DNA of 64,000 nucleotides from UBA7803 sp036381275 (GCA_036381275.1 DASVDC010000143.1:124001-188000); one strand, 5' to 3'; shown: positions 1 to 8,643, counted from the first letter of the stretch. Numbers and translations are program-made. Notes: generated by a model from the letters alone, not told the origin.

Positions 1-17
1 GGATCGACCGCCCGACG

Positions 18-1181
18 TCACTCGATTTCGCCTGCGGGCGCGCGCACGTGACCACGCTGACCGGGCAGGTGCTGCAGTTCAACCGGCTCGACTGGTTCCT
101 GGCCGGGCTCTGCCTCTGAGGCCGTGAGCCGGAGCACCGTCACCTCGCAGCGCGAGCCGAGCCGCAGCAGCGGGCCCCAGGTGCCGGTGCCCGGCGACAC
201 GTACAGGTGCAGGCCGTCCACCGCGTAGAGCCCGCGGATGCGCGGAAACACGCGGCGGACGATCTGATTGAACGGCACGATCTGGCCGTTGTGGGTGTGG
301 CCGCTGACCATGAGCTGGACGCCCCAGCGGGCGGCGTCCTCGACGCCGCTCGGCCGGTGGTAGAGCAGGATCCGGTACGCGTGCGGGAGCGGCGTCAGCC
401 GCTCGAGCACGCGGCCGACCTGGCTCGGCGGCTCGGCGTCGTCGATGCCGATGAGCTGCAGCGGCCCGATCTCGGTGCTGAGGTTGCGCAGGACCGTGAC
501 GCCGAGATCGGTCAGGCGCGCGCAGATCGCGTCGCAGTCCACGTAGCGCTCGTGGTTGCCGATCACGTAGAACGCCGGCGCCGCGAGCTCGCCGAGCGGC
601 GCCAGCACGTCGGCGCCGACGTCGCGGAAGTCCACCAGATCGCCGGTGATCAGCACGAGGTCGGGCCGGGCGCCGTTCGCCGCGCGCACCACGCGGCGCA
701 GGAACGCGCCGCTGCGCGAGCCGATGTGCACGTCGGTGATCTGCACCAGCGTCAGCCCGTGCACGGACGCCGGTGCCGGCACCTCGACCACGCGGCGGTG
801 CAGGCGCTGGCCGTTGACAAGCCCGGCCACGGTGAGTGCCGCGGTGACGCCGAGCAGCGCGTAACCCGATGCCTGCGCGGGCAGCGGCAGCACGAGCGCG
901 GCGAGCTCCCACGGCACGAGCACGCACAGCGCGACGAACGTGATGCCGAGCCAGGTCATCACCAGCGCGCCGAGCAGCCGCGCGCGCCAGCCGGAGAGCC
1001 ATTCGCAGGCGAGCCGTCCCGCCGCGGGTCCCGCCATCAGCAGCGCGAGCAGCAGCGTGTCGGGCTGCCAGCCGGGCCACGCGAGCGTGCCGATCCTGAG
1101 CGGCGGATAGACCAGCACCAGGAAGTAGACGAGCACGAACACGGCGAGCGGCAGCGCGCGCCGATGCCATCGACGCAGCAT
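18..1181 (-). CDS. Membrane-anchored metallophosphoesterase (YaeI/YkuE type)
   Basis: 387-residue protein of the calcineurin-like phosphoesterase family. The first 125 residues hold about three to four hydrophobic segments. The dimetal site follows: TDVHIG at 149-154, TGDLVD at 179-184, GNHE at 208-211 and a later SGHTHNGQ. This order is typical of YkuE/YaeI enzymes, which are membrane-bound and hydrolyse phosphoesters (UDP-diacylglucosamine or lipid-like substrates have been suggested for relatives). The start is the ATG at 1181, 26 bases after the stop of the cupin gene upstream, so the two may be cotranscribed. The reading frame stays open far upstream, but that part only mirrors the cupin gene. 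Substrate unknown. Confidence 0.88.
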   Translation of the reverse strand: MLRRWHRRALPLAVFVLVYFLVLVYPPLRIGTLAWPGWQPDTLLLALLMAGPAAGRLACEWLSGWRARLLGALVMTWLGITFVALCVLVPWELAALVLPLPAQASGYALLGVTAALTVAGLVNGQRLHRRVVEVPAPASVHGLTLVQITDVHIGSRSGAFLRRVVRAANGARPDLVLITGDLVDFRDVGADVLAPLGELAAPAFYVIGNHERYVDCDAICARLTDLGVTVLRNLSTEIGPLQLIGIDDAEPPSQVGRVLERLTPLPHAYRILLYHRPSGVEDAARWGVQLMVSGHTHNGQIVPFNQIVRRVFPRIRGLYAVDGLHLYVSPGTGTWGPLLRLGSRCEVTVLRLTASEAEPGQEPVEPVELQHLPGQRGHVRAPAGEIE

Positions 1182-1207
1182 CGAATCACGGCGGGTGACC
1201 TCGGCGC

Positions 1208-2404
1208 TCACAGATCCGGCGCAGCGAGCAGCACGACCGCCGGCTGCCGCGAATCGTTCACGAGGGTCGCGAGCTCGGCGCGGTGCGGCCCGGCCAGTGC
1301 GGCGCGCGGGACGAAGGCTGCCTGTTCCGGACCGAGGCGCAGCCCGCCGAGGCCGAGCTCGCCCTGGACCACCATGCAGAGCCCGTAACTCGGATGATCG
1401 GGCAGCGTGAAGCGGCCGCGCCCCGGCACGGCGACCCGCCAGACCCGGAAATCCTCGAACGCGACGATGCGCTCGGCGCCGGGCGCGACGGGCTCGAAAC
1501 GCGGCGGCTCCGGCACGTCGAGCCGCATCCGCGGGAGCGCCGCCTCGGTGTCCCAGTGCGGCTGGGTGAGCACCTTCTGCGCGAACGACAGGATGTAGCG
1601 CTCGTAGGTCGGGGTCTGGAATTCCACGACCCGGACGCCGTGCTGCAGCGCGTGCGGCAGCCAGGTGGGCACCACCACCACGTCGCCGACCTCGAGCGGA
1701 CGGACGGCGGTGAACGCGTCCATCGCGGCCCTGAGCGCCGGCTCCTCGCCGGCGCGCGACGTGTCCCCGGCATCGAGCGCCCGGCGCACCGCCTCGTAGC
1801 GGCGCACCGCGCCCAGGTAGTCGCGGCGGAACGCGTCGTCGTCCGCGTAGCGGCGGCGCAGCGCCGGGTTCATGCCGAAGCGGATCGCGCCGCGGCCGTC
1901 CGGCCAGGCGCGGCGATCCACGTGGGTGACCACGTAGACTTCGCGTTTCTGCTCGTGCACCTCGAAATACAGATCGCCGAGCACCGGTTCCGGGCGCGGA
2001 TCGAGCACCTTCAGCAGCACCAGCGGCCGGCGCCCGGTCAGCCGCTTCGGCGCGAGCGCGAGGTACTGCGACAACGGCAGCGCCCCGGCATCGGTTTCGA
2101 TGGTGGATTCGCCGCGGGCCTCGATCCCGGTGAACCAGATCTCGCGGCCCCAGGGTTTCGCGACCTCCACCGGGCCGAGCCGCACCGGCTCGTCCAGCAT
2201 CAGCCGGTGCGGACCGAGGCGCGCCTCGATGCGCGTTCCCGCGCCGTCGCGGCGGAACGCATACGCGACCTCGAGCGACAGCTCGTCGGGCGCCGGGCGC
2301 CAGCGGCGCGCGAGGGTCAGCGTCTGGCGCAGCGTCTCGGGCGGACCGCCGGCCGCGCCGACCGCCTGGTCGAGGGCGCGATCGCTGTCGGGAAGGCTCT
2401 GCAC
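1208..2404 (-). CDS. Cupin protein resembling class I mannose-6-phosphate isomerase
   Basis: 398 residues with a GTG start at 2404. It has the KPWGREIWFTG block near residue 85, a metal-binding stretch with YFEVHEQKRE near 150, a long helical insert, and a second cupin half near the C-terminus (VVQGELGLG). This is the shape of type I phosphomannose isomerases (zinc-dependent Fru-6-P/Man-6-P interconversion). The match is partial, and some proteins of this group have no proven isomerase activity. No strong Shine-Dalgarno is seen; a TATAAT box on this strand lies about 38 bases upstream. It precedes the metallophosphoesterase gene and may form an operon with it. Confidence 0.65.
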   Translation of the reverse strand: MQSLPDSDRALDQAVGAAGGPPETLRQTLTLARRWRPAPDELSLEVAYAFRRDGAGTRIEARLGPHRLMLDEPVRLGPVEVAKPWGREIWFTGIEARGESTIETDAGALPLSQYLALAPKRLTGRRPLVLLKVLDPRPEPVLGDLYFEVHEQKREVYVVTHVDRRAWPDGRGAIRFGMNPALRRRYADDDAFRRDYLGAVRRYEAVRRALDAGDTSRAGEEPALRAAMDAFTAVRPLEVGDVVVVPTWLPHALQHGVRVVEFQTPTYERYILSFAQKVLTQPHWDTEAALPRMRLDVPEPPRFEPVAPGAERIVAFEDFRVWRVAVPGRGRFTLPDHPSYGLCMVVQGELGLGGLRLGPEQAAFVPRAALAGPHRAELATLVNDSRQPAVVLLAAPDL

Positions 2405-2441
2405 AATGTCCGGTTACGGCGAGTTTTTTCCGGGGGCGCGA

Positions 2442-2449
2442 ATTATAGT
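2442..2449. promoter_or_regulatory. Overlapping divergent -10 elements
   Basis: On the minus strand bases 2447-2442 read TATAAT, upstream of the cupin gene. On the plus strand 2444-2449 read TATAGT, upstream of the Ada-AlkA gene. The two -10 hexamers share four bases, which would give a bidirectional promoter with start sites on either side. A plus-strand -35 candidate (GAGTTT, 17 bases away) is weak. Seen by eye only. Confidence 0.45.
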
Positions 2450-2473
2450 GACCGCGCATCCGTGAGGGACGAC

Positions 2474-3997
2474 ATGCTGCCGGCCCATGATATCTGTGAG
2501 CGCGCCCGGCTGTCTCGCGACCCGCGATTCGACGGGGCGTTCTTCATCGGCGTGGTGACCACCGGCATCTACTGCCGGCCGGTCTGCCCGGTGCGCCCGC
2601 CGGCGCCGGAGAACGTGCGCTACTACCCCTCCGCCGCGGCGGCCGAGGAGGCCGGCTTCCGGCCGTGCCGGCGCTGCCTGCCGGAGCGCGCCGCCCGGGT
2701 GCCGGAGTGGTGCATCGGCAGCTGTACCGTGATCCGCGGGTTGCGCCTGATCGATGCGGGCTGGCTGGACGAGCAGGACAGCGGCGCGCTCGCCGCCCGG
2801 CTCGGCGTCTCCGCCCGGCACCTGAACCGGCTGTTCCGCGACGAGCGCGGCGCGACGCCGAAGTCGATCGCGATGAGCCGGCGGCGCGCGCTCGCGAAGC
2901 GGCTGATCGACGAGACCGATCTGCCGCTCGCCGAGGTCGCGCTGCAAGCCGGTTACCGGAGCCTCAGGCGCTTCAACGACGACGTACGGCGCTGCTTCGG
3001 CCGCGAGCCGCGGGCGATCCGCGCGGCGAGCCGTCTGCGTCCGCGGGCGCCGCTCGAGCCGGGCATCACGCTGCGCCTGCCGGTGCGCACCCCGTACAAC
3101 GCCGACTGGGTGTTCGACTTCCTGCGGCGACGCGCGCTCGCGGGCTTCGAGCAGGTCGACGGCCAGGTCTATCGTCGGCGGGTGTTCGACGACGCCGGCC
3201 GGGAGCACTGGATCACGGTGAGCTGGACGGGTTCCGGCCTCACGCTGCAGGTGCCGCCGGCCGGTACCCTGAAGCTCGGCGACATCCTGCCGCGGGTGCG
3301 GCGGGTGTTCGATCTGGACGCCGAGCCGCGCACGATCGATGCAGACCTCGGCGCCGACCCGGTGCTCGCGCCGGTGGTGGCCGAGCATCCCGGATTGCGG
3401 GTGCCGGGCGCGTGGGACGGCTTCGAGATCGCGGTCCGCGCGGTGCTCGGCCAGCAGGTCAGCGTCGAGCGGGCGACCGCGCTCGCCGACCGGCTGCTCG
3501 CGCGGTACGGGCCGCGCTGCCTGCAGGAGCCGGAGGTGCTCGCCGCCGCGAATCCCGCCGAGATCGGCCTGCCGGGCCGGCGCGGCGAGGCGATCAGCCG
3601 GCTCGCCCGGGAGGTGGTGGCGGGCCGGCTCGATCTGCACGACGGCGCGGATGCGGCCGGGCTCACCGCGGCCCTCTGCGCGATACCCGGCATCGGCCCG
3701 TGGACCGCGGGGTACGTCGCGATGCGGGTCGCGCGGGACCCGGACGCGTTCCCGGTGAACGACTGGGTCGTGTCGAAGATGCTCGAGCGCGATCCCGCGG
3801 GCGCGGCCGGCGCGCGCGCCGCCGCGGCCGGCCGTCCCGGCAGCCGCGCCGACGCGTGGCGGCCGTGGCGCGCCTATGCGGTGATGTATCTGTGGAAGCG
3901 GGCGCAGCTCGAGCGCGAAGCCGCCCCCAGCCGCCCCCGCCGCCGCAGGAGCGATCTCCAGATCGCGAACGGGAGTCCGATTTCCCAGGAGGCCTGA
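2474..3997 (+). CDS. alkA: Ada-AlkA fusion: DNA-3-methyladenine glycosylase II with Ada N-terminus
   Basis: 507 residues. The N-terminal Ada methyl-acceptor domain keeps four zinc cysteines (C34, C38, C65, C68), in GIYCRPVCP and PCRRCLP. An AraC-type helix-turn-helix follows at about 80-195. The C-terminal half is an AlkA glycosylase with the AVLGQQVSVERA helix, the helix-hairpin-helix IPGIGPWTAGY and the catalytic Asp in DAFPVNDW. It excises alkylated bases, and the Ada part may let it sense methyl phosphotriesters and regulate its own operon, as known for Ada. ATG 2474 has GAGGG seven bases upstream. The stop overlaps the next start (TGATG), coupling it to the methyltransferase gene. Confidence 0.93.
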   Translation: MLPAHDICERARLSRDPRFDGAFFIGVVTTGIYCRPVCPVRPPAPENVRYYPSAAAAEEAGFRPCRRCLPERAARVPEWCIGSCTVIRGLRLIDAGWLDEQDSGALAARLGVSARHLNRLFRDERGATPKSIAMSRRRALAKRLIDETDLPLAEVALQAGYRSLRRFNDDVRRCFGREPRAIRAASRLRPRAPLEPGITLRLPVRTPYNADWVFDFLRRRALAGFEQVDGQVYRRRVFDDAGREHWITVSWTGSGLTLQVPPAGTLKLGDILPRVRRVFDLDAEPRTIDADLGADPVLAPVVAEHPGLRVPGAWDGFEIAVRAVLGQQVSVERATALADRLLARYGPRCLQEPEVLAAANPAEIGLPGRRGEAISRLAREVVAGRLDLHDGADAAGLTAALCAIPGIGPWTAGYVAMRVARDPDAFPVNDWVVSKMLERDPAGAAGARAAAAGRPGSRADAWRPWRAYAVMYLWKRAQLEREAAPSRPRRRRSDLQIANGSPISQEA

Positions 3998-4527
3998 TGT
4001 ACTACACATACGTGGAAAGCCCGGTAGGCCCGCTGCTGCTCGCGGGCGACCGCCGGCGGCTCACGCGCATCTCGTTCACCTCGGGACGCAAGGTCTGGAA
4101 CCCGCCGGACGACTGGCAGCGGACCGACGAGCCGTTCGCGGCCGCCGCCGCGCAGCTCGCGGAGTACTTCGCGGGCGTACGCCGGACGTTCGACCTGCCG
4201 CTCGGGCTCAACGTGCCGCCGTTCCAGGCCCGGGTGCTCGAGCAGCTCCGGGCGATCCCGTACGGCGAGACACGCAGCTACAAGGACATCGCGATCGCGC
4301 TCGGCGATCCGCGCGCGGTGCGGGCGGTGGGCAGCGCCAACGGCAGCAATCCGCTGCCCATCGTGATTCCGTGTCATCGGGTGATCGGCAGCGACGGCAG
4401 CCTGACCGGCTTCGGCGGCGGGCTCGACGCGAAACGCTATCTGCTCGATCTGGAGCGGTGCAACTCGGGGCTGTTCGGGAAGCCGCTTGTAGGAGCGGTC
4501 TCCGACCGCGGACTTTCTGGCCTTTGA
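3997..4527 (+). CDS. ogt: Methylated-DNA--protein-cysteine methyltransferase
   Basis: 176-residue suicide repair protein that transfers the alkyl group from O6-alkylguanine to its own cysteine. The active site is PCHRV with C126. The helix-turn-helix region carries IPYGETRSYKDIA. The start codon overlaps the stop of alkA, and the preceding CAGGAGG serves as ribosome site. Together the two genes carry all the Ada functions split over two proteins. The last 13 residues (LVGAVSDRGLSGL) are unlike the family end and are encoded by a REP palindrome that also provides the stop codon. Confidence 0.93.
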   Translation: MYYTYVESPVGPLLLAGDRRRLTRISFTSGRKVWNPPDDWQRTDEPFAAAAAQLAEYFAGVRRTFDLPLGLNVPPFQARVLEQLRAIPYGETRSYKDIAIALGDPRAVRAVGSANGSNPLPIVIPCHRVIGSDGSLTGFGGGLDAKRYLLDLERCNSGLFGKPLVGAVSDRGLSGL

Positions 4528-4551
4528 TTCGCGGCCGGAGGCCGCTCTCAC
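4489..4551. repeat. Inverted pair of REP-like palindromes
   Basis: A forward copy (4489-4512, GTAGGAGCGGTCTCCGACCG and following bases) faces a reverse copy (4528-4551, ending GGCCGCTCTCAC). Each half is itself a hairpin, and the two arms pair with each other, the arrangement of a BIME. It overlaps the 3' end of ogt and lies between convergent genes, so it may act as a bidirectional terminator. Same family as 17036, 35243 and 60751. Confidence 0.8.
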
Positions 4552-4564
4552 AGGAGCGTGCCGG

Positions 4565-5110
4565 TCACTTGTCGATCTTCCAGAACTTCGTGCCTTCCAG
4601 CGACAGGTTGTACATCAGCCCCTTGTGCCCGAACACGAAGCCGACGATCGGGTCGGTGACGCTGTGGGTGCTGAGGTCTTCGCCGACGCCGAACTCGACG
4701 ATCGCGATGCTGCCGTCGACCCCGGCTTCCCAGCCGTCGCTGTTGCGGAACGACTCGAGCGCCGGATCGGTCATGAACATCAGCACCTGGGCGCGGGCCT
4801 GACCGCCGATCTGGAAGCCGAGCGATGCGGAGGCGACCCGGTAGTACTGCACCGGTTTTCCGCCCACCAGCAGCGACCCCTCACCGTACTCGCCGCCGAC
4901 TCCGAAGCCGGCTTTCAGCACCCGGGGAAACACCAGGATGCCGCTCGCCTTCGCGCCGAGCGCGCGGGCCGCGGGTGATTTCTGGTACAGCTCGTCGAGC
5001 GCGCCGGAGACCCGGGCGTCGATCTCCTCCTTCGACGCCGCGCGTGCGGCGGCGGGCAGCAGCGCGAGCGACAGCAGTGCGATCAGCAGCAGGCGGATGG
5101 TCTGGTGCAT
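4565..5110 (-). CDS. Exported SYLF-domain lipid-binding protein
   Basis: 181 residues with a clear signal peptide (hydrophobic core about 5-20, cleavage after ARA at about 24), so it is probably periplasmic. The rest is a SYLF/Ysc84 domain: GILVFPRVLKAGFGVGGEYG, the YYRVASASLGFQIGGQ stretch and a C-terminal GLMYNLSLEGTKF. Bacterial members bind lipids or amyloid-like partners; their cellular role is poorly defined. The ATG at 5110 has GGAGAC upstream. It lies 41 bases after aroA, same strand. Confidence 0.85.
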   Translation of the reverse strand: MHQTIRLLLIALLSLALLPAAARAASKEEIDARVSGALDELYQKSPAARALGAKASGILVFPRVLKAGFGVGGEYGEGSLLVGGKPVQYYRVASASLGFQIGGQARAQVLMFMTDPALESFRNSDGWEAGVDGSIAIVEFGVGEDLSTHSVTDPIVGFVFGHKGLMYNLSLEGTKFWKIDK

Positions 5111-5151
5111 TCGGGTCTCCTCAAAGCCGATGACGGTCGATCGCGCCCACG

Positions 5152-6441
5152 TCATGCCGCTCGGGCGAGCGCCTGGAAACGCTGGAAATAGTCGGGGAAG
5201 GTCTTCGCCACGCAGTCCGGGTCCTGCAGCGTGACGGGGACGCCGGCGAGCGCGACCAGCGAGAAGCACATGGCCATCCGGTGGTCGCCGTAGGTGGCGA
5301 TCTCGGCTTCCCGGAGCCGCGGCGGCGGCGTGATCGCGAGGCTGTCGGCGCCTTCGAGGACCGCGGCGCCGAGCTTGCCGAGCTCCGTCGCCATCGCTGC
5401 GAGCCGATCGGTTTCCTTCACCCGCCAGTTCGCGACGTTGCGGATGACCGTGGTGCCGCGCGCGAACAGCGCGAGCACCGCCACCGTCATCGCCGCGTCC
5501 GGGATGTGGTTCAGGTCGAGATCGACCGCGCGCAGCACGCCGTCGGCCGGCGGCCGCACGCGGACGGCTTCCGCTTCCTGCTCGACCCGTGCGCCCATCG
5601 CCTCGAGCACGTCGAGGAACGCGACGTCGCCCTGCAGGCTGCCGGCGCCGATGCCGCTCACCCGGATCCCCGGCCCCCGGATCGCCCCGGCCGCGAGAAA
5701 ATAGCTGGCCGACGATGCGTCGCCTTCGACGAGATAGGTACCCGGCGACTCGTACCCGCCGGTGCCGACGTCGAATCGCCGGTAGCCGTCGTGCGTCACG
5801 TCGGCCCCGAACTGACGCATCATCTGCAGCGTGATGTCGAGGTACGGTTTCGAGACCTGTTCGCCGACCACGTCGATCCGCACCGGCGCGGCGGCGAGCG
5901 GCGCGGCCATCAGCAGCGAGGTCAGGAACTGGCTCGACACGTTGCCGCGGATCGACGTCGCGCCGCCGGCGAGCCCGGTGCCGGTGACCTCGAGCGGCGG
6001 AAAGCCCGGTTCGCCCAGGTAGCGGATGCGCGCGCCGAGCGGCGCGAGCGCGTCCACCAGATCCGCGATCGGACGCTCACGCATCCGCGCCGAGCCGTCC
6101 AGCACGAACGTGCCCTCGCCGAGCGTCAGCGCCGCGCAGAGCGGCCGGAGCGCGGTGCCGGCGAGCCCGAGGTAGAGCTCCCAGCGCCCGGGGCGGGTCA
6201 CGAGCGGGCCGCCGCGGCCGGTGACCGTGACCTCGCGGCCCGCGTCCTTCAGCTCGACGCCCAGCGCCCCGAGCGCGTTGAGCATGTGCTCCGTGTCTTC
6301 GCTGCGCAGCAGATTGCGCAGCTCCGTCGTGCCGCGGGCGAGGGAGGCGAGCAGCAGCGCGCGGTTCGACACGCTCTTCGAACCGGGCAGCTCGAGGTCG
6401 CCGGCGAGGTGGTCGATCGGTTCGAGGCGCAGGGTCTTCAT
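5152..6441 (-). CDS. aroA: 3-phosphoshikimate 1-carboxyvinyltransferase (EPSP synthase)
   Basis: 429 residues, class I length. It joins shikimate-3-phosphate and phosphoenolpyruvate in the chorismate pathway in the cytoplasm. LPGSKSVSNRALLLA holds the shikimate-phosphate and PEP lysine; RMRERPI, VKETDRL and GDHRMAM are all present. One oddity is visible: the near-invariant LFLGNAGTAMRP reads LYLGLAGTALRP. Leu93 therefore replaces the Asn equivalent to E. coli Asn94 beside the PEP/glyphosate phosphate pocket, and Leu98 replaces Met99. All other catalytic residues I can place are intact, so I still call it active. Confidence 0.95.
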   Translation of the reverse strand: MKTLRLEPIDHLAGDLELPGSKSVSNRALLLASLARGTTELRNLLRSEDTEHMLNALGALGVELKDAGREVTVTGRGGPLVTRPGRWELYLGLAGTALRPLCAALTLGEGTFVLDGSARMRERPIADLVDALAPLGARIRYLGEPGFPPLEVTGTGLAGGATSIRGNVSSQFLTSLLMAAPLAAAPVRIDVVGEQVSKPYLDITLQMMRQFGADVTHDGYRRFDVGTGGYESPGTYLVEGDASSASYFLAAGAIRGPGIRVSGIGAGSLQGDVAFLDVLEAMGARVEQEAEAVRVRPPADGVLRAVDLDLNHIPDAAMTVAVLALFARGTTVIRNVANWRVKETDRLAAMATELGKLGAAVLEGADSLAITPPPRLREAEIATYGDHRMAMCFSLVALAGVPVTLQDPDCVAKTFPDYFQRFQALARAA

Positions 6442-6472
6442 CGCGCGGCACTATACCGCGGAACGCTCGCGA

Positions 6473-7078
6473 TCAGCAGAACGGCCGGGGCGGCGGCGGT
6501 GCCGGCTCGAGGCTGCGGAGGAACGCCGGCAGCGACTCCGCGACGACGCGCAGCGGCCTCCGGCGTCCCGGCTCTTCGAGCAGCACCTGCCCGGTGGCGT
6601 TGTCGACGCTGAGGAACAGCTCCGAGTCGGGCTCGGTGCAGGCGAAGAACGTCGTGAAGGGGCTCCGGGCCCGGCGCTTCGCGAGCGCATGGCCGATCAG
6701 ATTCCCGACCAGGCGCTCGGCATCGGCCTCGTTCCAGAGCAGCAGCAGGCTCACGTGACCGTCCGGCGCCCGGGCCTCGAGGCCGCCGGACCAGTAGCGG
6801 CCGTAGTAGGCCGGCACCGCCGGGTGAAGGGCCTGCTCGAGCGCCCGCTCCAGGCCCGCCAGGTCGTGCTCTCCGGCCGCGGCATCCCGCCGCCGCGGCC
6901 GCCAGCGCACGCGCTGCTCCCCCTGCTCGTCCGGATACGGCGCGCCGATCTCGCAGGGCGAGCGCCAGTCCGGGTCGAACATGGCCTCGAGCTGCGGGAA
7001 CGCGGCGACGTAGCGGTCGACGAAATCGTCGAGCGCCGCCTCCACCGCGGCCCGCACGTCGTGCGCTGCGCCGGTCAC
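6473..7078 (-). CDS. syd: SecY-interacting protein Syd
   Basis: 201 residues. Matches the Syd family in order and spacing: an N-terminal helix ending in a short SPCEIG block, the WRP strand, ALHPAVPAYYGRYWSGGLEA, then the LLLWNEADAERLVGNLIGH core and an FFACTEPDSELFLSVDN strand. In E. coli Syd binds SecY at the cytoplasmic face and is thought to monitor the translocon. The start overlaps the stop of the metal-sensor-like gene by four bases (ATGA), so it is translated as the last gene of that run. The Pro-rich tail is extra. Confidence 0.85.
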   Translation of the reverse strand: MTGAAHDVRAAVEAALDDFVDRYVAAFPQLEAMFDPDWRSPCEIGAPYPDEQGEQRVRWRPRRRDAAAGEHDLAGLERALEQALHPAVPAYYGRYWSGGLEARAPDGHVSLLLLWNEADAERLVGNLIGHALAKRRARSPFTTFFACTEPDSELFLSVDNATGQVLLEEPGRRRPLRVVAESLPAFLRSLEPAPPPPRPFC

Positions 7079-7590
7079 GGCGCCTCGGCCCCCTCGTCGG
7101 CGGGGGGTTCGCGTTCCGGGCCGCGCCGGACGTCGTGATCGCGGCTACGCCGGTGCATCAGGCGCGGGCGCTTCATCTCCTCGACCAGCAGCGCGCGCTC
7201 GTCGGCCGTCATCGCCCCGGCCACGTCCACCAGCAGCCGGTGGTTGCGCTGCTGGCTGTCGAGCATCGCCGAGCGGAACGCCGTGAGCGCGGCGCCGAGC
7301 GCATCCGGCCGGAACGGCTCCTCGGTGAGTGCCGTTTCGATCCCGCGCTGCGCCGCGCGCAGCTTCCGGATGTCGCCGCGCAGCTCCCGGAAGTGTGCGC
7401 GCAGCGTGGGACGGAGCTCGTCGCGCCGCGCATCCGGCAGCTCCCGCACGACCCGGAACAGGCTGAGCGACGGATCGAGCATCACCGGGCGCTCCGGCCG
7501 GGTCATCTGCCCGACCAGGAAGCCGCCGAGCGCCAGGTTCACCGCGAGCGACGCCACGAGCAGCGCGATCAGCCACTTACGGCTCGGCAT
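7075..7590 (-). CDS. Periplasmic metal-sensor-like protein (CnrX/ZraP type)
   Basis: About 171 residues with an uncleaved or cleaved N-terminal membrane segment (residues 5-27) and a helical periplasmic part. ELPDARRDELRPTLRAHFRELRGD and the later helices fit the Metal_resist/CnrX-like fold, which senses metals or envelope stress and speaks to an ECF sigma/anti-sigma pair. The start is uncertain: ATG 7590 has GGAG ten bases upstream, and ATG 7605 would add five residues. It overlaps the anti-sigma-like gene before it and syd after it. The charged C-terminus (HRRSRDHD) could bind metal. Confidence 0.65.
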   Translation of the reverse strand: MPSRKWLIALLVASLAVNLALGGFLVGQMTRPERPVMLDPSLSLFRVVRELPDARRDELRPTLRAHFRELRGDIRKLRAAQRGIETALTEEPFRPDALGAALTAFRSAMLDSQQRNHRLLVDVAGAMTADERALLVEEMKRPRLMHRRSRDHDVRRGPEREPPADEGAEAP

Positions 7591-8008
7591 TTTCCAGCTC
7601 CGCATAGATGTCGCTGAACGCGAGCGTCATCACGTCCTCGGTCAGGCTCGGGTCGGCCGGGTCGTTCACGCTGAGGCCGGTGAGGTAGCCGGCGCCCGCG
7701 ATCAGCATCGCGAGCACCGCGGGGCGCCAGAGGCGGTCGGTGAGCCAACCGAAGAGGCGCTCGAGCCGATCCGGCGGCGCCGCTGCCGCGCGGACCCGGG
7801 TGCCGATCCGGGCGGCCAGGTGGCTCGGCGCGCGATGGGTGCGCAGCGCGGCGAGATGCGCGTCCACGGCACGCGCGGCATCCAGCGCCCGGCGGGCCTG
7901 CGGGTCGGTCGCGAGCAGCGCCCGCGCGGCCTCGGCCTCCCGCGCCGGCCAGCGCTCGAGGTCCGCGCCCCAGCGGTCCAGCGCCTGTTCGAATTCGAGC
8001 CGTGTCAT
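7577..8008 (-). CDS. Anti-sigma-factor-like membrane protein
   Basis: 143 residues with a soluble N-terminal half rich in Ala, Arg and Trp and a single transmembrane segment at about 94-113 (PAVLAMLIAGAGYLTG), then a short outer tail. It starts inside the stop of the ECF sigma gene (TGATGA, one-base overlap) and is followed with overlap by the sensor-like gene. Position and topology are those of a transmembrane anti-sigma factor. No zinc anti-sigma (HxxxCxxC) motif is present, so the assignment rests on context. Confidence 0.6.
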   Translation of the reverse strand: MTRLEFEQALDRWGADLERWPAREAEAARALLATDPQARRALDAARAVDAHLAALRTHRAPSHLAARIGTRVRAAAAPPDRLERLFGWLTDRLWRPAVLAMLIAGAGYLTGLSVNDPADPSLTEDVMTLAFSDIYAELENAEP

Positions 8009-8643
8009 CAGCCGTTGCTCCCCCGTGTCGGGTCGTATTCCAGATCGTCCTGCAGCGCGTCGCGCAGGCTCCGCCGCGCTCGCGCGATCAGCGACTCGAG
8101 GCCGCGCACGCTGACCCCGATGATTTCCGCCGCGTCCCGGTTGGAGAATCCCTGTACCTGACAGAGCAGCAGCGCCGCGCGCTGTGTCTCGGGCAGCCGC
8201 GCGAGCGCGCGGTCGAGTCGGCGCCCGGTCTCCCGCGCCGCGGCCTGGTGCTCCGGATTCGCTTCGTCCGGGGCGGCCTGCAGCTCGGTCTCGTCCGTCT
8301 GCGGGCGCCGGCGCCGCAGCTCGTCCACCGCCAGGTTGTGCGCGATGCGGTGCAGCCACGTCGAGAGCTGCACGCGGCCCGGGCGGTAGCTGTCGGCGCG
8401 CTCCCAGAGCCGCAGGAACGTCTCCTGAGCCAGCTCGTCGGCGTCGGCCATCGACGCGGTCAGCCGCACGAGATAGCGGTGCACGCCGTCCAGGTGCCGG
8501 TCGACCAGGCGGCCGAAGGCCGCCTGATCCCGCCGCTGTACCCGAGCCATGAGCTCGTCGTCATCGGCGTCGGCCACCCGGCGCGAACCGCTCTCAGCCG
8601 TTGTCCGCTTCGGCCGCGCCGCTGCCGGCCGAGCGTTCGGCAT
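8008..8643 (-). CDS. ECF-family RNA polymerase sigma factor
   Basis: Sigma-70 region 2 is at about residues 30-100, with the DADELAQETFLRLWE and STWLHRIAHNLAVDELRRR blocks. Region 4 is at about 145-200 (LARLPETQRAALLLCQVQGF, then the SNRDAAEIIGVSVRGLESLI helix-turn-helix). It directs polymerase to a stress or metal regulon. Two starts are possible: ATG 8643, overlapping the EF-hand gene by 50 bases, or GTG 8577, which begins VADADDDELMARV and fits the usual ECF start better. It is followed by its presumed anti-sigma gene. Confidence 0.88.
   Translation of the reverse strand: MPNARPAAARPKRTTAESGSRRVADADDDELMARVQRRDQAAFGRLVDRHLDGVHRYLVRLTASMADADELAQETFLRLWERADSYRPGRVQLSTWLHRIAHNLAVDELRRRRPQTDETELQAAPDEANPEHQAAARETGRRLDRALARLPETQRAALLLCQVQGFSNRDAAEIIGVSVRGLESLIARARRSLRDALQDDLEYDPTRGSNG

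Noticed and set aside
1283..2473. Upstream extension of the Ada-AlkA reading frame by about 400 codons
   Set aside because: The extension lies antisense to the cupin gene and has no conserved sequence. The Ada domain starts right after ATG 2474 with a good ribosome site.
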